From assembly GCA_963828215.1 (NCBI GenBank), contig CAWHFO010000068.1, positions 186,001 to 250,000 on the forward strand: 64,000 nt of DNA, in the 5' to 3' direction. The notes under the pieces were generated by a model. The model did no database searches and was not told the DNA's origin. It was given only the letters and a program-made list of their open reading frames with translations. Shown piece by piece: positions 28,621 through 38,197 of the stretch (position 1 is the stretch's first letter; each line of letters begins with the position of its first letter). The translations under genes were made by a program, and so were the position numbers. This stretch comes from CAVTJL01 sp963828215 (GTDB taxonomy: Bacteria; Pseudomonadota; Alphaproteobacteria; Geminicoccales; Geminicoccaceae).

Positions 28621-28713
28621 CTAGACCAGCCAGACCCAGGTCGCGCGAAGCCAAAGAATGCCGAGCACGGCCGCGAGCAGAAGAAAGCCGCCGGCCGATC
28701 GCGCATTGAGCAT
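28621..28713 (-). CDS. possible 30-residue single-helix membrane peptide
   Basis: MLNARSAGGFLLLAAVLGIL followed by WLRATWVWLV and a stop at 28621-28623: a short N-terminus, one transmembrane helix and an aromatic end. It lies just upstream of xpaC on the same strand (26-bp gap), so it could be a small subunit of that module. There is no strong ribosome-binding site and no homology I recognise, so the call is tentative. Confidence 0.3.
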   Translation of the reverse strand: MLNARSAGGFLLLAAVLGILWLRATWVWLV

Positions 28714-28866
28714 TGTCTGGGCGTCCCGATGCGATGGTCGAATGCGTCTCGTCCCCATTCGCAATCTAGCGTCGTCCCGCCTGCACGCAAGGCCGCCGGC
28801 CGGCTTGCCCACCGCGACGCCCCTGCGCTAAGCCTCGGTCAAGCCGTGATCGGGCTGGGGAAGGGC

Positions 28867-30108
28867 ATGCTCAGGCAGTATGGTGCCGTCGGGGCCATCG
28901 TCGGCGGCGCCAGCGTCCTCCAGCTCGGCAACTCGCTGGTCGCGGTCCTCATCCCGCTGCAGCTCAACCTGGCCGGCGTCTCGGCCATCCTGATCGGCCT
29001 CGTCGCCTCGGCCTATGGCGTGGGCTTTCTCCTCGGCTGCTTTCGGGCCCACCTCCTCATCCGCTCGGTCGGCCACATCCGCGCCTTCGCGGCCCTGGCC
29101 GCGATCTCCGCCATTCTGACCTTGGCCCTCACGCTCGCCCGCGATCCCTGGCTCTGGTTCCTGCTGCGCCTCTGCTCGGGCTTCTGCCTGGCCGGGCTCT
29201 TCATCGTCGCCGAGGGCTGGCTCAACGCGGCCACGCCCAGGTCCCAGCGCGGCCGCGTCATCGCCTTCTATCTCGTCTCGACCAAGGCCGCGATCGTGCT
29301 GGGCCAGCTCGGGCTGGCCTACGGCGCCATCGGCGGCTCCGCATTCTTCATGGTCGCCTCGGCCGCCTTCTCCCTCTCGCTCGTGCCCATCGCCCTCACC
29401 CACACCCACGAGCCGCCGCTGCCCCGACTCGTTCTCATGGGCCTCCGGGAGCTGTACCGGCTGGCCCCCGCGGCCATCGTCGGCTGCCTCGGCTCCGGCC
29501 TCCTGAACAGCGCCTTCCAGAGCATGACCCCCGTCTACGGGGCCGATCGGGGCCTCACGGTGGCGGTGATCGTCGTTCTGCTCTCCCTGCCGCAGATCGG
29601 CAGCCTCTTCGCCCAGTGGCCCTTGGGCTGGCTCTCCGACCGCATCGACCGCCGTCTCGTCATCATCGGCTGCACCTCCTTCATCGCGGCCCTCTCCCTG
29701 ATCATTCTGCTGGTGGCGCCCCGCCACGCGCTCGGCCTCGGCGTCCTCTTCCTCCTCTGGGGCGCCAGCTCCTACTCGGTCTACGGCGTCTGCGTCGCCC
29801 ACGCCGGCGACTTCGCCGAGGCCGACCAGATGGTCGGCGTGAGCAGCGGCGCCCTCTTCGCCTGGGCCGTCGGCTCGATGCTGGGGCCCACCCTGGCGGC
29901 ACCCGTGATGACCGCCATCGGCCCCGGCGGCCTCTTCGCCTACACGACGATCATAGCCCTCGCGATCTCGCTCTTCTCCGTCTGGCGCATGACCCGCAGG
30001 CGGCCGGTGCCACTGGCGGAGCGCACCGACTTCGTCAACCTCCCGGCGACCAGCCCGGCGCTGGCCGGCATCGACCCGCGCACCACCGGCGCCAACGGCC
30101 GAGGCTAG
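28867..30108 (+). CDS. MFS transporter
   Basis: A 413-residue protein with about twelve membrane helices (MLRQYGAVGAIVGGASVLQLG at the start). The MFS loop-2 position reads YGVGFLLGCFRAHLLIRSVGHIRAFA, and the central cytoplasmic loop separates two six-helix halves; the second half has WPLGWLSDRIDRRLVI, a motif-A equivalent. It resembles the YcaD/CynX-like exporter group; the substrate is unknown. The ATG at 28867, after GGGGAAGGG, is chosen because it begins just before the first helix. The 3' end overlaps the convergent cyclase gene by four bases. Confidence 0.85.
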   Translation: MLRQYGAVGAIVGGASVLQLGNSLVAVLIPLQLNLAGVSAILIGLVASAYGVGFLLGCFRAHLLIRSVGHIRAFAALAAISAILTLALTLARDPWLWFLLRLCSGFCLAGLFIVAEGWLNAATPRSQRGRVIAFYLVSTKAAIVLGQLGLAYGAIGGSAFFMVASAAFSLSLVPIALTHTHEPPLPRLVLMGLRELYRLAPAAIVGCLGSGLLNSAFQSMTPVYGADRGLTVAVIVVLLSLPQIGSLFAQWPLGWLSDRIDRRLVIIGCTSFIAALSLIILLVAPRHALGLGVLFLLWGASSYSVYGVCVAHAGDFAEADQMVGVSSGALFAWAVGSMLGPTLAAPVMTAIGPGGLFAYTTIIALAISLFSVWRMTRRRPVPLAERTDFVNLPATSPALAGIDPRTTGANGRG

Positions 30109-32078
30109 CCCGCCCTCGGCCGGACGTCGGCGCCATCCCCGCGAGCCGGGGCCGGACCGAGCAGCTCGTAGGCCGCCAGCGATTCGCGGGCACCTCTGGG
30201 CACGACCTGCGCCACGAAGCGGAAGCTGAACGTCTCGCCCGCCGCGCGGCGCACGGGCTCGCTCACCAGGATCGTCGTGCCGTGCTCCTTGTTGAGCGCC
30301 TCGAGGCGGGCCGCGACGTTCACGGTGTGGCCGAGGGCGGTGTAGTTCATGCGGTCGACCGAGCCCACAGTGCCCACCACGGCCTCGCCGGTATGGATGC
30401 CGATCCGTGTCGGCATGGCCGGGCCGCCCTCGGCCAGGAACTCGGCATTGAGCCGCTCGACGCGGGCCAGGGCCCGGAGGGCCCCTCGGCAGGCGCGCTC
30501 CACATGGTCCGGCTGCGGCTCGGGCGCGTTCCAGAACGCCATGACGCTGTCGCCGATATATTTGTCGACGGTGCCGCCCGCGGCGATCAGCTCCCTGGCC
30601 ACGGCGCTGAAATAGCGGGAGGTCCTGACCGTCAGGTCCTCCGGGTCCAGCCCCTCGGCCATGGCCGTGAAGCCGTTGACGTCGGAAAAAAGCACCGTCA
30701 GCGGCTGGCGCCTGCCGCCCAGGGTCGGCGGCAGCCTCTTGGCGACGATCCCGCGGACGATCTGGCTCGGCACGAACGCCGCGAAGTTCCTCAGCGTCAG
30801 GTCGAGGACGCCCAGCGCCGTGCCGAGCGCCTCGATCTCGCGGATGTGCGAGGAGGGCGGACGGATCTCGTGAGGCTCGAAGCGCATCACCCGCCCGAGC
30901 TGGCCGGTGACGAGGCGCAGCGGACGGCTTATTCCGCGCGCCGCGACGAGCACGATCAGCACCGCGGCCAGGATGGCCGCGAGGCTGATACCGAGCGAGG
31001 CCAGGCCGATCCGGTCGGCCGGGCCGACGACCTCGTCCAGGGGGAAGGCGATCGCCATGACGAGGTCCGAGATCGCCCCGTCGAGGGTCTCGAACCGCGC
31101 GAGATAGCGCCGGCCGCCGAGGTCCAGGGACAGGCTCTTGCCATCCGAGCCGGGCACGAAGGCACGATAGAGGCCGGCCAGGATCGGGCTGCCGAGCTCG
31201 GTGAGACGCGGCCTTCGCCCGCTCCGCCCGGCGGGACCCGTGGCCCGCAGGGCGGAGCCGTCGGGCGCCGCGACGAAGGTGCCGTTCCGTTGGAAGATGA
31301 CCAGCTCCTGCCCGGGCGCGACCTTCAGCCGCTCGAGGTACCGGTCGAGGGCGGCCAGCGTGAGATCGAGCCCGAAGACCGCCCCTTCCTCGGTGCGCGA
31401 CCGCCGCGCCAGCGTCACGCCGGTCTCCGGCACGTCGAGGAAGCGGTAAGGCGGGGTCGTCACGGCGCCGACGCGCGCCATGGCGGCTCTGTACCAGGGC
31501 CGCTCGCGCGGGTCGAAGCCGGTCGGTGCCGCTGCCGTGCGTTCCAGCTCGCGGCCCCGGGCGTCGGTCACGAGCCAGCTGGCGGTGGCGCCGTCCGTGC
31601 CCCGGCTCACCAGCTCGACGGCATAGGCCGCGTCGGCCCCCGGCGGCGCCGGCAGGCCGGGGGGCGTTCCGGCGTCGAGCCGCCGGGCCAGCGCGAAACT
31701 GCCGTCGCGACGGCCGATATAGAGCGTCGTCACGGCCGGCATCATCTGCTCGACATCGCGCAGCATGAGGACCAGGAGCTGCCCGAGCGCCGCCGGCGGC
31801 GCGTCCGCCGCCACCGTCAACGAGGCCGTGTCGAGCACCGCGGTCGCGAGGTGCAGCCGGTCCCGGATCTCGCCCCGCACCTGGTCGACGACGTTGGTGA
31901 AGCGTTGCTCCGCGTCGTTGCTGACGAGCCGCCGCACCTCCCGATGGTTGAACCAGACGAGTCCGCCGGCAATGGCGATCACGATCGCCGCGAACACGGT
32001 CGCCACCACGAGCTGAAGGCCCCACGGCCCGAGCAGCCCGCCTTTGCGGCTCCTTTCCTGGCTCGTCGCCCCCTGCAT
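30105..32078 (-). CDS. membrane sensor adenylate/guanylate cyclase (class III)
   Basis: A 657-residue protein: first membrane helix at about residues 20-43, a periplasmic Cache-type sensor (to about 355; IGRRDGSFALARRL, YRFLDVPETGVTLARRS), a second helix (GISLAAILAAVLIVLVAA), a HAMP-like linker (SRPLRLVTGQLGRVMRFEP) and a class III cyclase domain. The cyclase shows the metal-binding aspartate in VLFSDVNGFTAMAEG and the second in DKYIGDSVMAFWNAP. MNYTALGHTVNVAARLEALN carries further catalytic-site residues. It probably makes cAMP in response to a small external ligand. Divergent from the sugar dehydrogenase across 187 bp. Confidence 0.88.
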   Translation of the reverse strand: MQGATSQERSRKGGLLGPWGLQLVVATVFAAIVIAIAGGLVWFNHREVRRLVSNDAEQRFTNVVDQVRGEIRDRLHLATAVLDTASLTVAADAPPAALGQLLVLMLRDVEQMMPAVTTLYIGRRDGSFALARRLDAGTPPGLPAPPGADAAYAVELVSRGTDGATASWLVTDARGRELERTAAAPTGFDPRERPWYRAAMARVGAVTTPPYRFLDVPETGVTLARRSRTEEGAVFGLDLTLAALDRYLERLKVAPGQELVIFQRNGTFVAAPDGSALRATGPAGRSGRRPRLTELGSPILAGLYRAFVPGSDGKSLSLDLGGRRYLARFETLDGAISDLVMAIAFPLDEVVGPADRIGLASLGISLAAILAAVLIVLVAARGISRPLRLVTGQLGRVMRFEPHEIRPPSSHIREIEALGTALGVLDLTLRNFAAFVPSQIVRGIVAKRLPPTLGGRRQPLTVLFSDVNGFTAMAEGLDPEDLTVRTSRYFSAVARELIAAGGTVDKYIGDSVMAFWNAPEPQPDHVERACRGALRALARVERLNAEFLAEGGPAMPTRIGIHTGEAVVGTVGSVDRMNYTALGHTVNVAARLEALNKEHGTTILVSEPVRRAAGETFSFRFVAQVVPRGARESLAAYELLGPAPARGDGADVRPRAG

Positions 32079-32265
32079 GCGGGCCTTCCCGGCGGCTTCG
32101 CTCGACCCTAGGGCCGAGCCACCGCCTCGGGAAGCCTCGATCCCGAGTTCGTGCGGGCCGGCCTATGTTCTCGGCGCTTCCGCCTCCTAGGTTAGGATCG
32201 GCGCCCACTCTGGCCCGCCGTCGCGGCGGCGCCGGCCCGCGCCTCTGCTGCCTGGGAGAGACGGG

Positions 32266-33624
32266 ATGCGTGCCACCCTCGTCGCGGCCATTGTCCTGCT
32301 CGGAGCACCCTGCCTGCCCCATCCGGCCGGCGCCGCCGTCGGCCAGCTCATGGTCGGCGAGGACGCCTTCGGCAGCTGGCGGGACGACCAGCCCGGCGCC
32401 CGGCGCCTGATCCGGCCGCAGGATCTCCCGGCCCCCTACGCCTCGCCCTCGGCCAGCAACTCGGCCGGCATCGTGGCCCCGCCCGAGGGCGCCCTGCCGC
32501 GCACCCTGCCGGACTTCAAGGTCGCGCTCTTCGCCAAGGGGCTCGAGGGCCCGCGCGAGCTCCGGGTCGCTCCGAACGGCGATATCTTCGTGGCCGAGAG
32601 CCAGGCGGGCCGGATACGCGTCCTGCGGCCGAAGGCGGACGGCTCGGGCGTCGCCGCCACGGAAGCCTTCGCCTCCGGGCTCGACCTGCCCTACGGCATC
32701 GCCTTCTATCCGCCGGGCCCCGATCCGCGCTGGGTCTATGTCGCCGGCACCACCGAGGTCGTGCGCTTCGCCTATCGCCCGGGTGACCTGAAGGCCGAGG
32801 GAGCGCCGCAGCGGATCGTCGGAAACCTTCCCGAGGGCGGCGCCCACTGGACCCGCGACATCGCCTTCTCCCCCGACGGCAGCCGGCTCTATCTGTCCGT
32901 CGGCTCCGCCAGCAACGACTTCGAGGGTGCCACGGTGCCGCCGGCGGCCGAGCTCGCCGATCTCGAGCGCCGCGACGGCAAAGGGGCGCTCTGGGGCGAC
33001 GAGGCCGGCCGCGCCGCCGTCTTCTCCTATGCCCCCGATGGCTCGGACCGGCGGGTCTACGCCACCGGCATCCGCAACTGCGGCGGCGGTCTCGCCGTGC
33101 AGCCGGAGACGGGCACCGTCTGGTGCTCGACGAACGAGCGGGACGGGCTCGGCGACAATCTCGTGCCGGACTATGTGACGCGGCTGCAGCAGGGCGCCTT
33201 CTATGGCTGGCCCTGGTTCTACATCGGCGACCACCAGGACCCGCGCCACCAGGGCCAGCGCCTCGACCTGCAGGGCTCCATCGAGGTCCCCGACGTCCTG
33301 CTCCAGGCCCATTCCGCGGCCTTGCAGATGACCTTCTACACCGGTGACCAGTTCCCGCTGGCGATGCGCGGCGACGTCTTCGTCGCCCTGCACGGCTCCT
33401 GGAACCGCGCCGGCCGCACCGGCTACAAGGTCGTCCGCGTGCGGATGCACGACGGCCTGCCCACCGGCATCTACGAGGACTTCGTCACCGGCTTCGTCGT
33501 CAGCGACGACGAGGTCTGGGGCCGCCCCGTCGGTATCGCGGTCGCCAAGGACGGCTCCCTCCTCTTCAGCGACGACGGCAACAACATGATCTGGCGAGTG
33601 ACCTATGGCGGCGACCGCGGCTGA
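32266..33624 (+). CDS. PQQ-type soluble sugar dehydrogenase (sorbosone dehydrogenase family), periplasmic
   Basis: A 452-residue protein with a signal peptide (MRATLVAAIVLLGAPCLPHPAGA). The beta-propeller repeats are FKVALFAKGLEGPRELRVAPNGDIFVAES, LPYGIAFYPPGPDPRWVYVAG, WTRDIAFSPDGSRLYLSVGS and YATGIRNCGGGLAVQPETGTVWCSTNERDGLGDNLVPDY (cited in parts). Conserved GDVFVALHGSWNRAGRTGYKVVRV and GRPVGIAVAKDGSLLFSDD close the fold, as in GSDH/sorbosone dehydrogenases. It would oxidise aldoses or related sugars in the periplasm with PQQ. No pqq synthesis genes are in the window. Convergent with the LysR gene, overlapping 22 bp. Confidence 0.88.
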   Translation: MRATLVAAIVLLGAPCLPHPAGAAVGQLMVGEDAFGSWRDDQPGARRLIRPQDLPAPYASPSASNSAGIVAPPEGALPRTLPDFKVALFAKGLEGPRELRVAPNGDIFVAESQAGRIRVLRPKADGSGVAATEAFASGLDLPYGIAFYPPGPDPRWVYVAGTTEVVRFAYRPGDLKAEGAPQRIVGNLPEGGAHWTRDIAFSPDGSRLYLSVGSASNDFEGATVPPAAELADLERRDGKGALWGDEAGRAAVFSYAPDGSDRRVYATGIRNCGGGLAVQPETGTVWCSTNERDGLGDNLVPDYVTRLQQGAFYGWPWFYIGDHQDPRHQGQRLDLQGSIEVPDVLLQAHSAALQMTFYTGDQFPLAMRGDVFVALHGSWNRAGRTGYKVVRVRMHDGLPTGIYEDFVTGFVVSDDEVWGRPVGIAVAKDGSLLFSDDGNNMIWRVTYGGDRG

Positions 33625-34514
33625 GGCCGGCCCGGGGTCAGGGCCAGCTCGCGTAGCCAGGCGCTGAACGCGCCGACCCGTGGCTCGGCCGCGTCCTCCT
33701 TGCGGCAGACCGCCCAATAGGCGCCATCGCCCTCGATCGTCAGCGCCAGAGGCTCCGCCAGCCGGCCGGCGGCGAGGTCGTCGTCGGCGAAGGGCCGATG
33801 GGCCAGGGCGACGCCGAGGCCGGCCTTGGCCGCCTCGAGGGCCTCGCTCGAGCTGTTGAGGGCGAGGCGGCGGCCGCCGCCGTCGCCCGGCAGCCCCGCG
33901 GCCTCCAGCCAGCGCGGCCAGTCCCGGTCGCGCGGCGCCGTCGTCACGACCAGCAGGGTATGGCGGGCCAGATCGGCCGGAGCGCCGAGCGGCAGGCGTG
34001 CCAGCAGGGCCGGGCTCGCCACCGGCGCCAGGCTGTCCGGCATCAGCCGCACGGCCTCGCAGCCGGGCCAGACGCCGTCGCCGGTGCGGATCGCGAGGTC
34101 GACATCGTCGGCGAGGGCCACGGCCGGGCTGGGTGTCGTGGCGAGACGGACGGCGATCGCCGGGTGACGGGCCTGGAAGTCGGGCAGGCGCGGGATCAGC
34201 CAGCGGGTGGCGAGCGTCGGCAGCAGGGCCACGGTGAGCACACCGGCGCCGCGACGGGCGCGACAGCGCTCGGTGGCGGCGCGCAGCTCCTCGAAGGCCC
34301 GGGTCAGCGCCAGGGCGTAGGCCTGCCCCTCGGGCGTCAGGGCCACCAGCCGGCCGCTGCGGCGGGTCAGCCGGATGCCGAGCGCCGCCTCGAGTCGCCG
34401 CAGCTGTTGGCTCACCGCCGGCTGGCTGACGCCGAGCTCGGCCGCGGCCCGGCCGACTCCGCCGTGGCGGGCCACGGCCTCGAAGGCCTTGAGGCTGGAG
34501 AGCGGCGGCAGCAT
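33603..34514 (-). CDS. LysR family transcriptional regulator
   Basis: A 303-residue regulator with an N-terminal winged helix-turn-helix (MLPPLSSLKAFEAVARHGGVGRAAAELGVSQPAVSQQLRRLEAALG, cited in parts; recognition helix near residues 29-37). A periplasmic-binding-like effector domain from about residue 90 follows. The fold and the GcvA-like start suggest the amino-acid/beta-lactamase regulator subgroup. It is divergent from the DMT transporter at 34599 (84-bp spacer), which is its most likely target, by the usual LysR arrangement. Confidence 0.9.
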   Translation of the reverse strand: MLPPLSSLKAFEAVARHGGVGRAAAELGVSQPAVSQQLRRLEAALGIRLTRRSGRLVALTPEGQAYALALTRAFEELRAATERCRARRGAGVLTVALLPTLATRWLIPRLPDFQARHPAIAVRLATTPSPAVALADDVDLAIRTGDGVWPGCEAVRLMPDSLAPVASPALLARLPLGAPADLARHTLLVVTTAPRDRDWPRWLEAAGLPGDGGGRRLALNSSSEALEAAKAGLGVALAHRPFADDDLAAGRLAEPLALTIEGDGAYWAVCRKEDAAEPRVGAFSAWLRELALTPGRPQPRSPP

Positions 34515-34598
34515 CGTCGAGATAGATAAGCCTGGCTTATGGAAGGCGCCAGCATTTCCGATTGGTCGAGGGCGGCTCCGTCGTGATAGGCCGCTCGC

Positions 34599-35504
34599 AT
34601 GACCAGCCTCTGGATACCCATCACCATCGTGGCGGCGTTCTTCCAGGCCCTGCGCACGGGCCTGCAGAAGCAGCTCGCCCTGTCGCTGAGCAGCAATGCC
34701 TCGGCCTTCACCCGCTTCCTCTACGGCCTGCCGTTTGCCCTCCTCTATCTTATCGTCGTGCTGGTCCTGAACCGGCGCGGCCCGCCGCCCGTCGATGCCG
34801 CCTTCCTGGTCTGGGTGCTGGTCGGCTCGGTCGGCCAGAGCATCGCCACGGCCCTGCTCGTCGCCGCGATCGGCATGCGCAGCTTCGCCGTCGGCGTCGC
34901 CTACTCGAAGACGGAGGTGATCCAGGCCGCGATCGTCGGCGTCGTGCTGCTCGGCGAGCCGCCCACGCCGGCCGCCGCCGTCGGCATCCTGATCGCCACC
35001 TGCGGCGTCATGCTGATGTCGGTGGCGCGCGGCCGCCAGGGATTCCGTGCCCTCGTCGCTTCCTTCCGCGAGCGGGCGGTGCTCCTGGGCCTCGGCGCCG
35101 GCACCGGCTTCGCCGTCGCCGCCGTCGGCTTCCGGGGCGCGGCACTCTCCCTGGGCCTGCCGAGCGTGCTGGCCGCCGCCTACACGCTCGCCTGGGCGAC
35201 CGTGCTCCAGACCGTCCTGATGGGCGCCTTCCTCGTCTGGCGCGAGCCCGCGCAGCTGGCGGCGGCGCTGCGCAGCTGGCGCACGGCCGGCCTCGTCGGC
35301 CTCACCAGCATCCTGGGCTCGGCCGGCTGGTTCACGGCGATGACCATCCAGCTCGTGGCCTATGTCCGCACGCTGGGCCTGGTCGAGCTGGTCTTCACCT
35401 ATGCCCTCACCCGCATCTGGTTCAAGGAGCACGTCGCCCGCGGCGAGCTCTGGGGCATGTCCGCCGTGGTGCTGGGCATCGGCTTCGTCCTGCTCGGCCG
35501 CTAG
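34599..35504 (+). CDS. DMT/EamA family transporter
   Basis: A 301-residue membrane protein with ten predicted helices. It starts MTSLWIPITIVAAFFQALRTGLQKQLA and has the two EamA halves (AVGVAYSKTEVIQAAIVGVVLLGEPP; LVELVFTYALTRIWFKEHVARGELWGM). The glutamate followed by proline at the end of helix 4 is typical of the family. It may export amino acids or metabolites; the substrate is unknown. Divergent from the LysR gene, which probably regulates it. Confidence 0.86.
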   Translation: MTSLWIPITIVAAFFQALRTGLQKQLALSLSSNASAFTRFLYGLPFALLYLIVVLVLNRRGPPPVDAAFLVWVLVGSVGQSIATALLVAAIGMRSFAVGVAYSKTEVIQAAIVGVVLLGEPPTPAAAVGILIATCGVMLMSVARGRQGFRALVASFRERAVLLGLGAGTGFAVAAVGFRGAALSLGLPSVLAAAYTLAWATVLQTVLMGAFLVWREPAQLAAALRSWRTAGLVGLTSILGSAGWFTAMTIQLVAYVRTLGLVELVFTYALTRIWFKEHVARGELWGMSAVVLGIGFVLLGR

Positions 35505-35582
35505 CCCCGGCTCCAGGCCGCGTGACGGCGCCCGGCCGCTCGGCTACTGAGAGCGCGCATCAACCATTCCCGAGCGCCATCC

Positions 35583-36758
35583 ATGCCCGACCTCGGCACC
35601 TTCTCCGTCACCTGGAGCTATCCGACGACCGTCCTCTTCGGTGTGGGGTCGCTGCGCCGGGCCGGCCGGGCCGCCGCCCGGGCCGGCATGCGCCGGCCCC
35701 TCCTCGTCACCGACCCCGCCGTCGCCGCCCTGCCGTTCACCGGCGAGCTCCTGGCAGCCCTGCGCGAGGCGGCGCTGGAGCCCGCGGTCTTCAGCGAGGT
35801 CCAGGGCAACCCGACGGCCGCCAACGTCGAGGCCGGCCTCCTGGTCCTTCGCACCGGCCGCCACGACGGGGTCGTGGCCCTGGGCGGCGGCAGCGCCCTC
35901 GACTGCGGCAAGTGCGTGGCCTTCATGGCCGGCCAGAGCCGGCCGATCTGGGACTTCGAGGATGTGGGCGACAACTGGAAGCGCGCCGATCCGGCGGGCA
36001 TCCTGCCCGTCGTCGCGATCCCGACCACCGCCGGCACGGGCAGCGAGGTCGGCCGGGCCGGCGTCATCACCGATCCGGCGGCCCACCGGAAAAAAATCAT
36101 CTTCCATCCGGAGATGATGCCCAGGACCGCCATCCTCGATGCCGCCGTCACGGTCGGCCTGCCGCCGAAGCTCACCGTCGGCACCGGCATGGACGCGCTC
36201 GCCCACTGCCTCGAGGCCTATTGCGCGCCCGGCTTCCACCCGATGGCCGAGGGCATCGCGGTCGAGGGCATGCGCCTCGTCAAGGAGGCGCTGCCGCAGG
36301 CCGTGCGCGACGGCTCCGATCTCGCCGCGCGCGGCATGATGCTGTCGGCGTCGGCCATGGGAGCCGTCGCCTTCCAGAAGGGCCTGGGCGCCATCCACAG
36401 TCTCTCGCACCCCCTCGGCGCCCTTTACGACACCCACCACGGCATGACCAACGCGGTCGTCATGCCCTACGTCCTCGCCCACAACCGCCCCGCCATCGAG
36501 GACCGGATCGCCCGCCTCGCCGCCTGGCTCGGCCTGCCCGGCGGCGGGTTCTCGTCGTTTCTGCGCTGGGTGCTGGAGCTGCGAGCCGAGCTCGGCGTGC
36601 CGCCGACGCTGGCGGCCCTGGGCGTGCCGGCCGACCGTCTCGACGAGCTGGCGGCGATGGCGCTGGAGGACCCCACCGCCGGCGGCAATCCCGTCCCGCT
36701 CACCCTGGCCGACATGCGCCGGCTCTATCAGAGCTGCTACGACGGAACGGGCCTCTAG
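35583..36758 (+). CDS. iron-containing alcohol dehydrogenase
   Basis: A 391-residue group III dehydrogenase. The N-terminal NAD(P)-binding domain contains LGGGSALDCGKCVAFMA and the conserved IPTTAGTGSEVGRAGVI. The metal-binding C-terminal half contains GMDALAHCLEAYCAPGFHPMAEG and HSLSHPLGALYDTHHGMTNAVVMPYV, with the ligand histidines and aspartate of Fe-ADHs. Substrate is not predictable. ATG at 35583. It sits 24 bp upstream of the flippase gene, so co-transcription is possible but functional linkage is not evident. Confidence 0.92.
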   Translation: MPDLGTFSVTWSYPTTVLFGVGSLRRAGRAAARAGMRRPLLVTDPAVAALPFTGELLAALREAALEPAVFSEVQGNPTAANVEAGLLVLRTGRHDGVVALGGGSALDCGKCVAFMAGQSRPIWDFEDVGDNWKRADPAGILPVVAIPTTAGTGSEVGRAGVITDPAAHRKKIIFHPEMMPRTAILDAAVTVGLPPKLTVGTGMDALAHCLEAYCAPGFHPMAEGIAVEGMRLVKEALPQAVRDGSDLAARGMMLSASAMGAVAFQKGLGAIHSLSHPLGALYDTHHGMTNAVVMPYVLAHNRPAIEDRIARLAAWLGLPGGGFSSFLRWVLELRAELGVPPTLAALGVPADRLDELAAMALEDPTAGGNPVPLTLADMRRLYQSCYDGTGL

Positions 36759-36782
36759 ACCGGCCGCGGCAGGCCGGCCGCC

Positions 36783-38102
36783 ATGCAGACGGCGCTCCTG
36801 AAAGACTCGCTCTGGGTGCTCGGCACGCGCCTCGTCATGCGCGGCGCCAATTTTTTGGTTTTCATTCTTCTCGCGCGGGTGCTGACGGCCGGCGAGTTCG
36901 GCTTCTACGGCTACGTGATGTCGACCGCCCTCGTGCTCTCGGTCGGCTTCGACCTCGGGCTCCGCCAGTCGACGGCCTACTTCGTCGGCCGGGAGCCCGG
37001 CAACGCCAACGCCGTGGCGACCCATCTTCTCCTCCTCTGGTGCCTGCTCGCCGCCCTGGCCGTCCTGGTCTGCTGGCTGATGCTGGGCTCCGGCGGCTAC
37101 ACCGCCGATTTCGGCACGCTCGCGATCGTCGGAGCGCTCGGCACGGCACCCATGCTGCTGCTGCGCATGGGCCAGGGGATCTTCCTCGGCCGCGGCGATC
37201 TCAAGGCCCTGAACCAGTCCGAGCTGATCTCCCGCGCGGTCATGGTGCTGGGCAGCCTCGGCCTCTGGGCCGCCCACCGCCTCGACGTCGGCGCGGCGAT
37301 CTGGACGCTCCTCGTCGCCCACGCCTTGGCCTCGCTCTACCTCCTGGCCCAGGTCCGTGGCGAGATCAGCCCGCGCACCCTCCTCGATCCCGCCCTCGTC
37401 CGCCGCATGCTGGCCCACGGTTTCGTCTTCGCCAGCGCCACCGTCCTGATGATCGCTCTCGGCCGGGTCGGCATCTGGCTCGTCAACGACCTCATGGGCC
37501 CGGCCGCGCTCGGCCGCTATTTCGGCGTCCAGCGCCTGGGCGAGATCCTGGTCGAGGTGGCGACCGCGGTGGGCGTCGTGATCTTCAGCCACGGCGTGCG
37601 CGCCGTCGACATCCGCGCCTCGGCCGGCGACGCCATCCGCATCGCCCGGCTGGTCACGGCGCTGATGGCGGTCATCGGCCTCTGCTGCATCCTCGCCGCC
37701 GGACCCCTGCTCAGGCTCACCCTCGGGCCGGAGTTCGCCGCCGAGGCCCTGGCCTTCCGCCTCATCATGGTCGGCACGCTGGCCAACTGCTTCACCACCA
37801 TGCTCTTTCCCTGCCTCTCCTCGCAGGGGCTGGCCCGCGTCGGCACCGCCGCCTTCGCGCTGGGCATCGCGGTAGCGGCGCTCGCCTGCTGGTCCCTGGT
37901 GCCGCCCTTCGGCCTCGCCGGCGCCGGCGTCGCCTACATCCTGGCCCAGGGCGCCGTCGTGCTCGTCATCGTGCTGGCCTACCGGTCGCGCTTCGGCTTC
38001 CGCACGGCCGAGATCCTCCTGCCCCAGCACGAGGACGCCGTGGCCATGCTGGGCCTCGCCCGACGCCTCCCCGGCCTCCTGCGCCGTCCCGCCCGCGGCT
38101 GA
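36783..38102 (+). CDS. polysaccharide flippase (MOP/Wzx-like)
   Basis: A 439-residue protein with about 12-14 membrane helices. It starts MQTALLKDSLWVLGTRLVMRGANFLVFILLARVLTAGEFGFYGYV, the typical opening of Wzx/polysaccharide exporters, and has RLGEILVEVATAVGVVIF in the middle. No glycosyltransferases are adjacent, so the substrate (O-antigen, exopolysaccharide or lipid-linked sugar) is unknown. Same strand as the iron ADH (24-bp gap) and the hydrolase at 38198. Confidence 0.85.
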   Translation: MQTALLKDSLWVLGTRLVMRGANFLVFILLARVLTAGEFGFYGYVMSTALVLSVGFDLGLRQSTAYFVGREPGNANAVATHLLLLWCLLAALAVLVCWLMLGSGGYTADFGTLAIVGALGTAPMLLLRMGQGIFLGRGDLKALNQSELISRAVMVLGSLGLWAAHRLDVGAAIWTLLVAHALASLYLLAQVRGEISPRTLLDPALVRRMLAHGFVFASATVLMIALGRVGIWLVNDLMGPAALGRYFGVQRLGEILVEVATAVGVVIFSHGVRAVDIRASAGDAIRIARLVTALMAVIGLCCILAAGPLLRLTLGPEFAAEALAFRLIMVGTLANCFTTMLFPCLSSQGLARVGTAAFALGIAVAALACWSLVPPFGLAGAGVAYILAQGAVVLVIVLAYRSRFGFRTAEILLPQHEDAVAMLGLARRLPGLLRRPARG

Positions 38103-38197
38103 GGACGCCCCCGGACGCGCATCGCCGCAGCCGAGGAGTCCACAGGGCGCCCGGCCACGCTATCTTTATGAGGCGGAAGGCCCCGGGAGAGCCCTCG

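Noticed and set aside
28828..33717. A very long open frame of about 1600 codons on the minus strand
   Set aside because: It overlaps several well-supported genes on both strands, and its translation is repetitive Gly/Arg/Asp-rich sequence typical of antisense frames in high-GC DNA.
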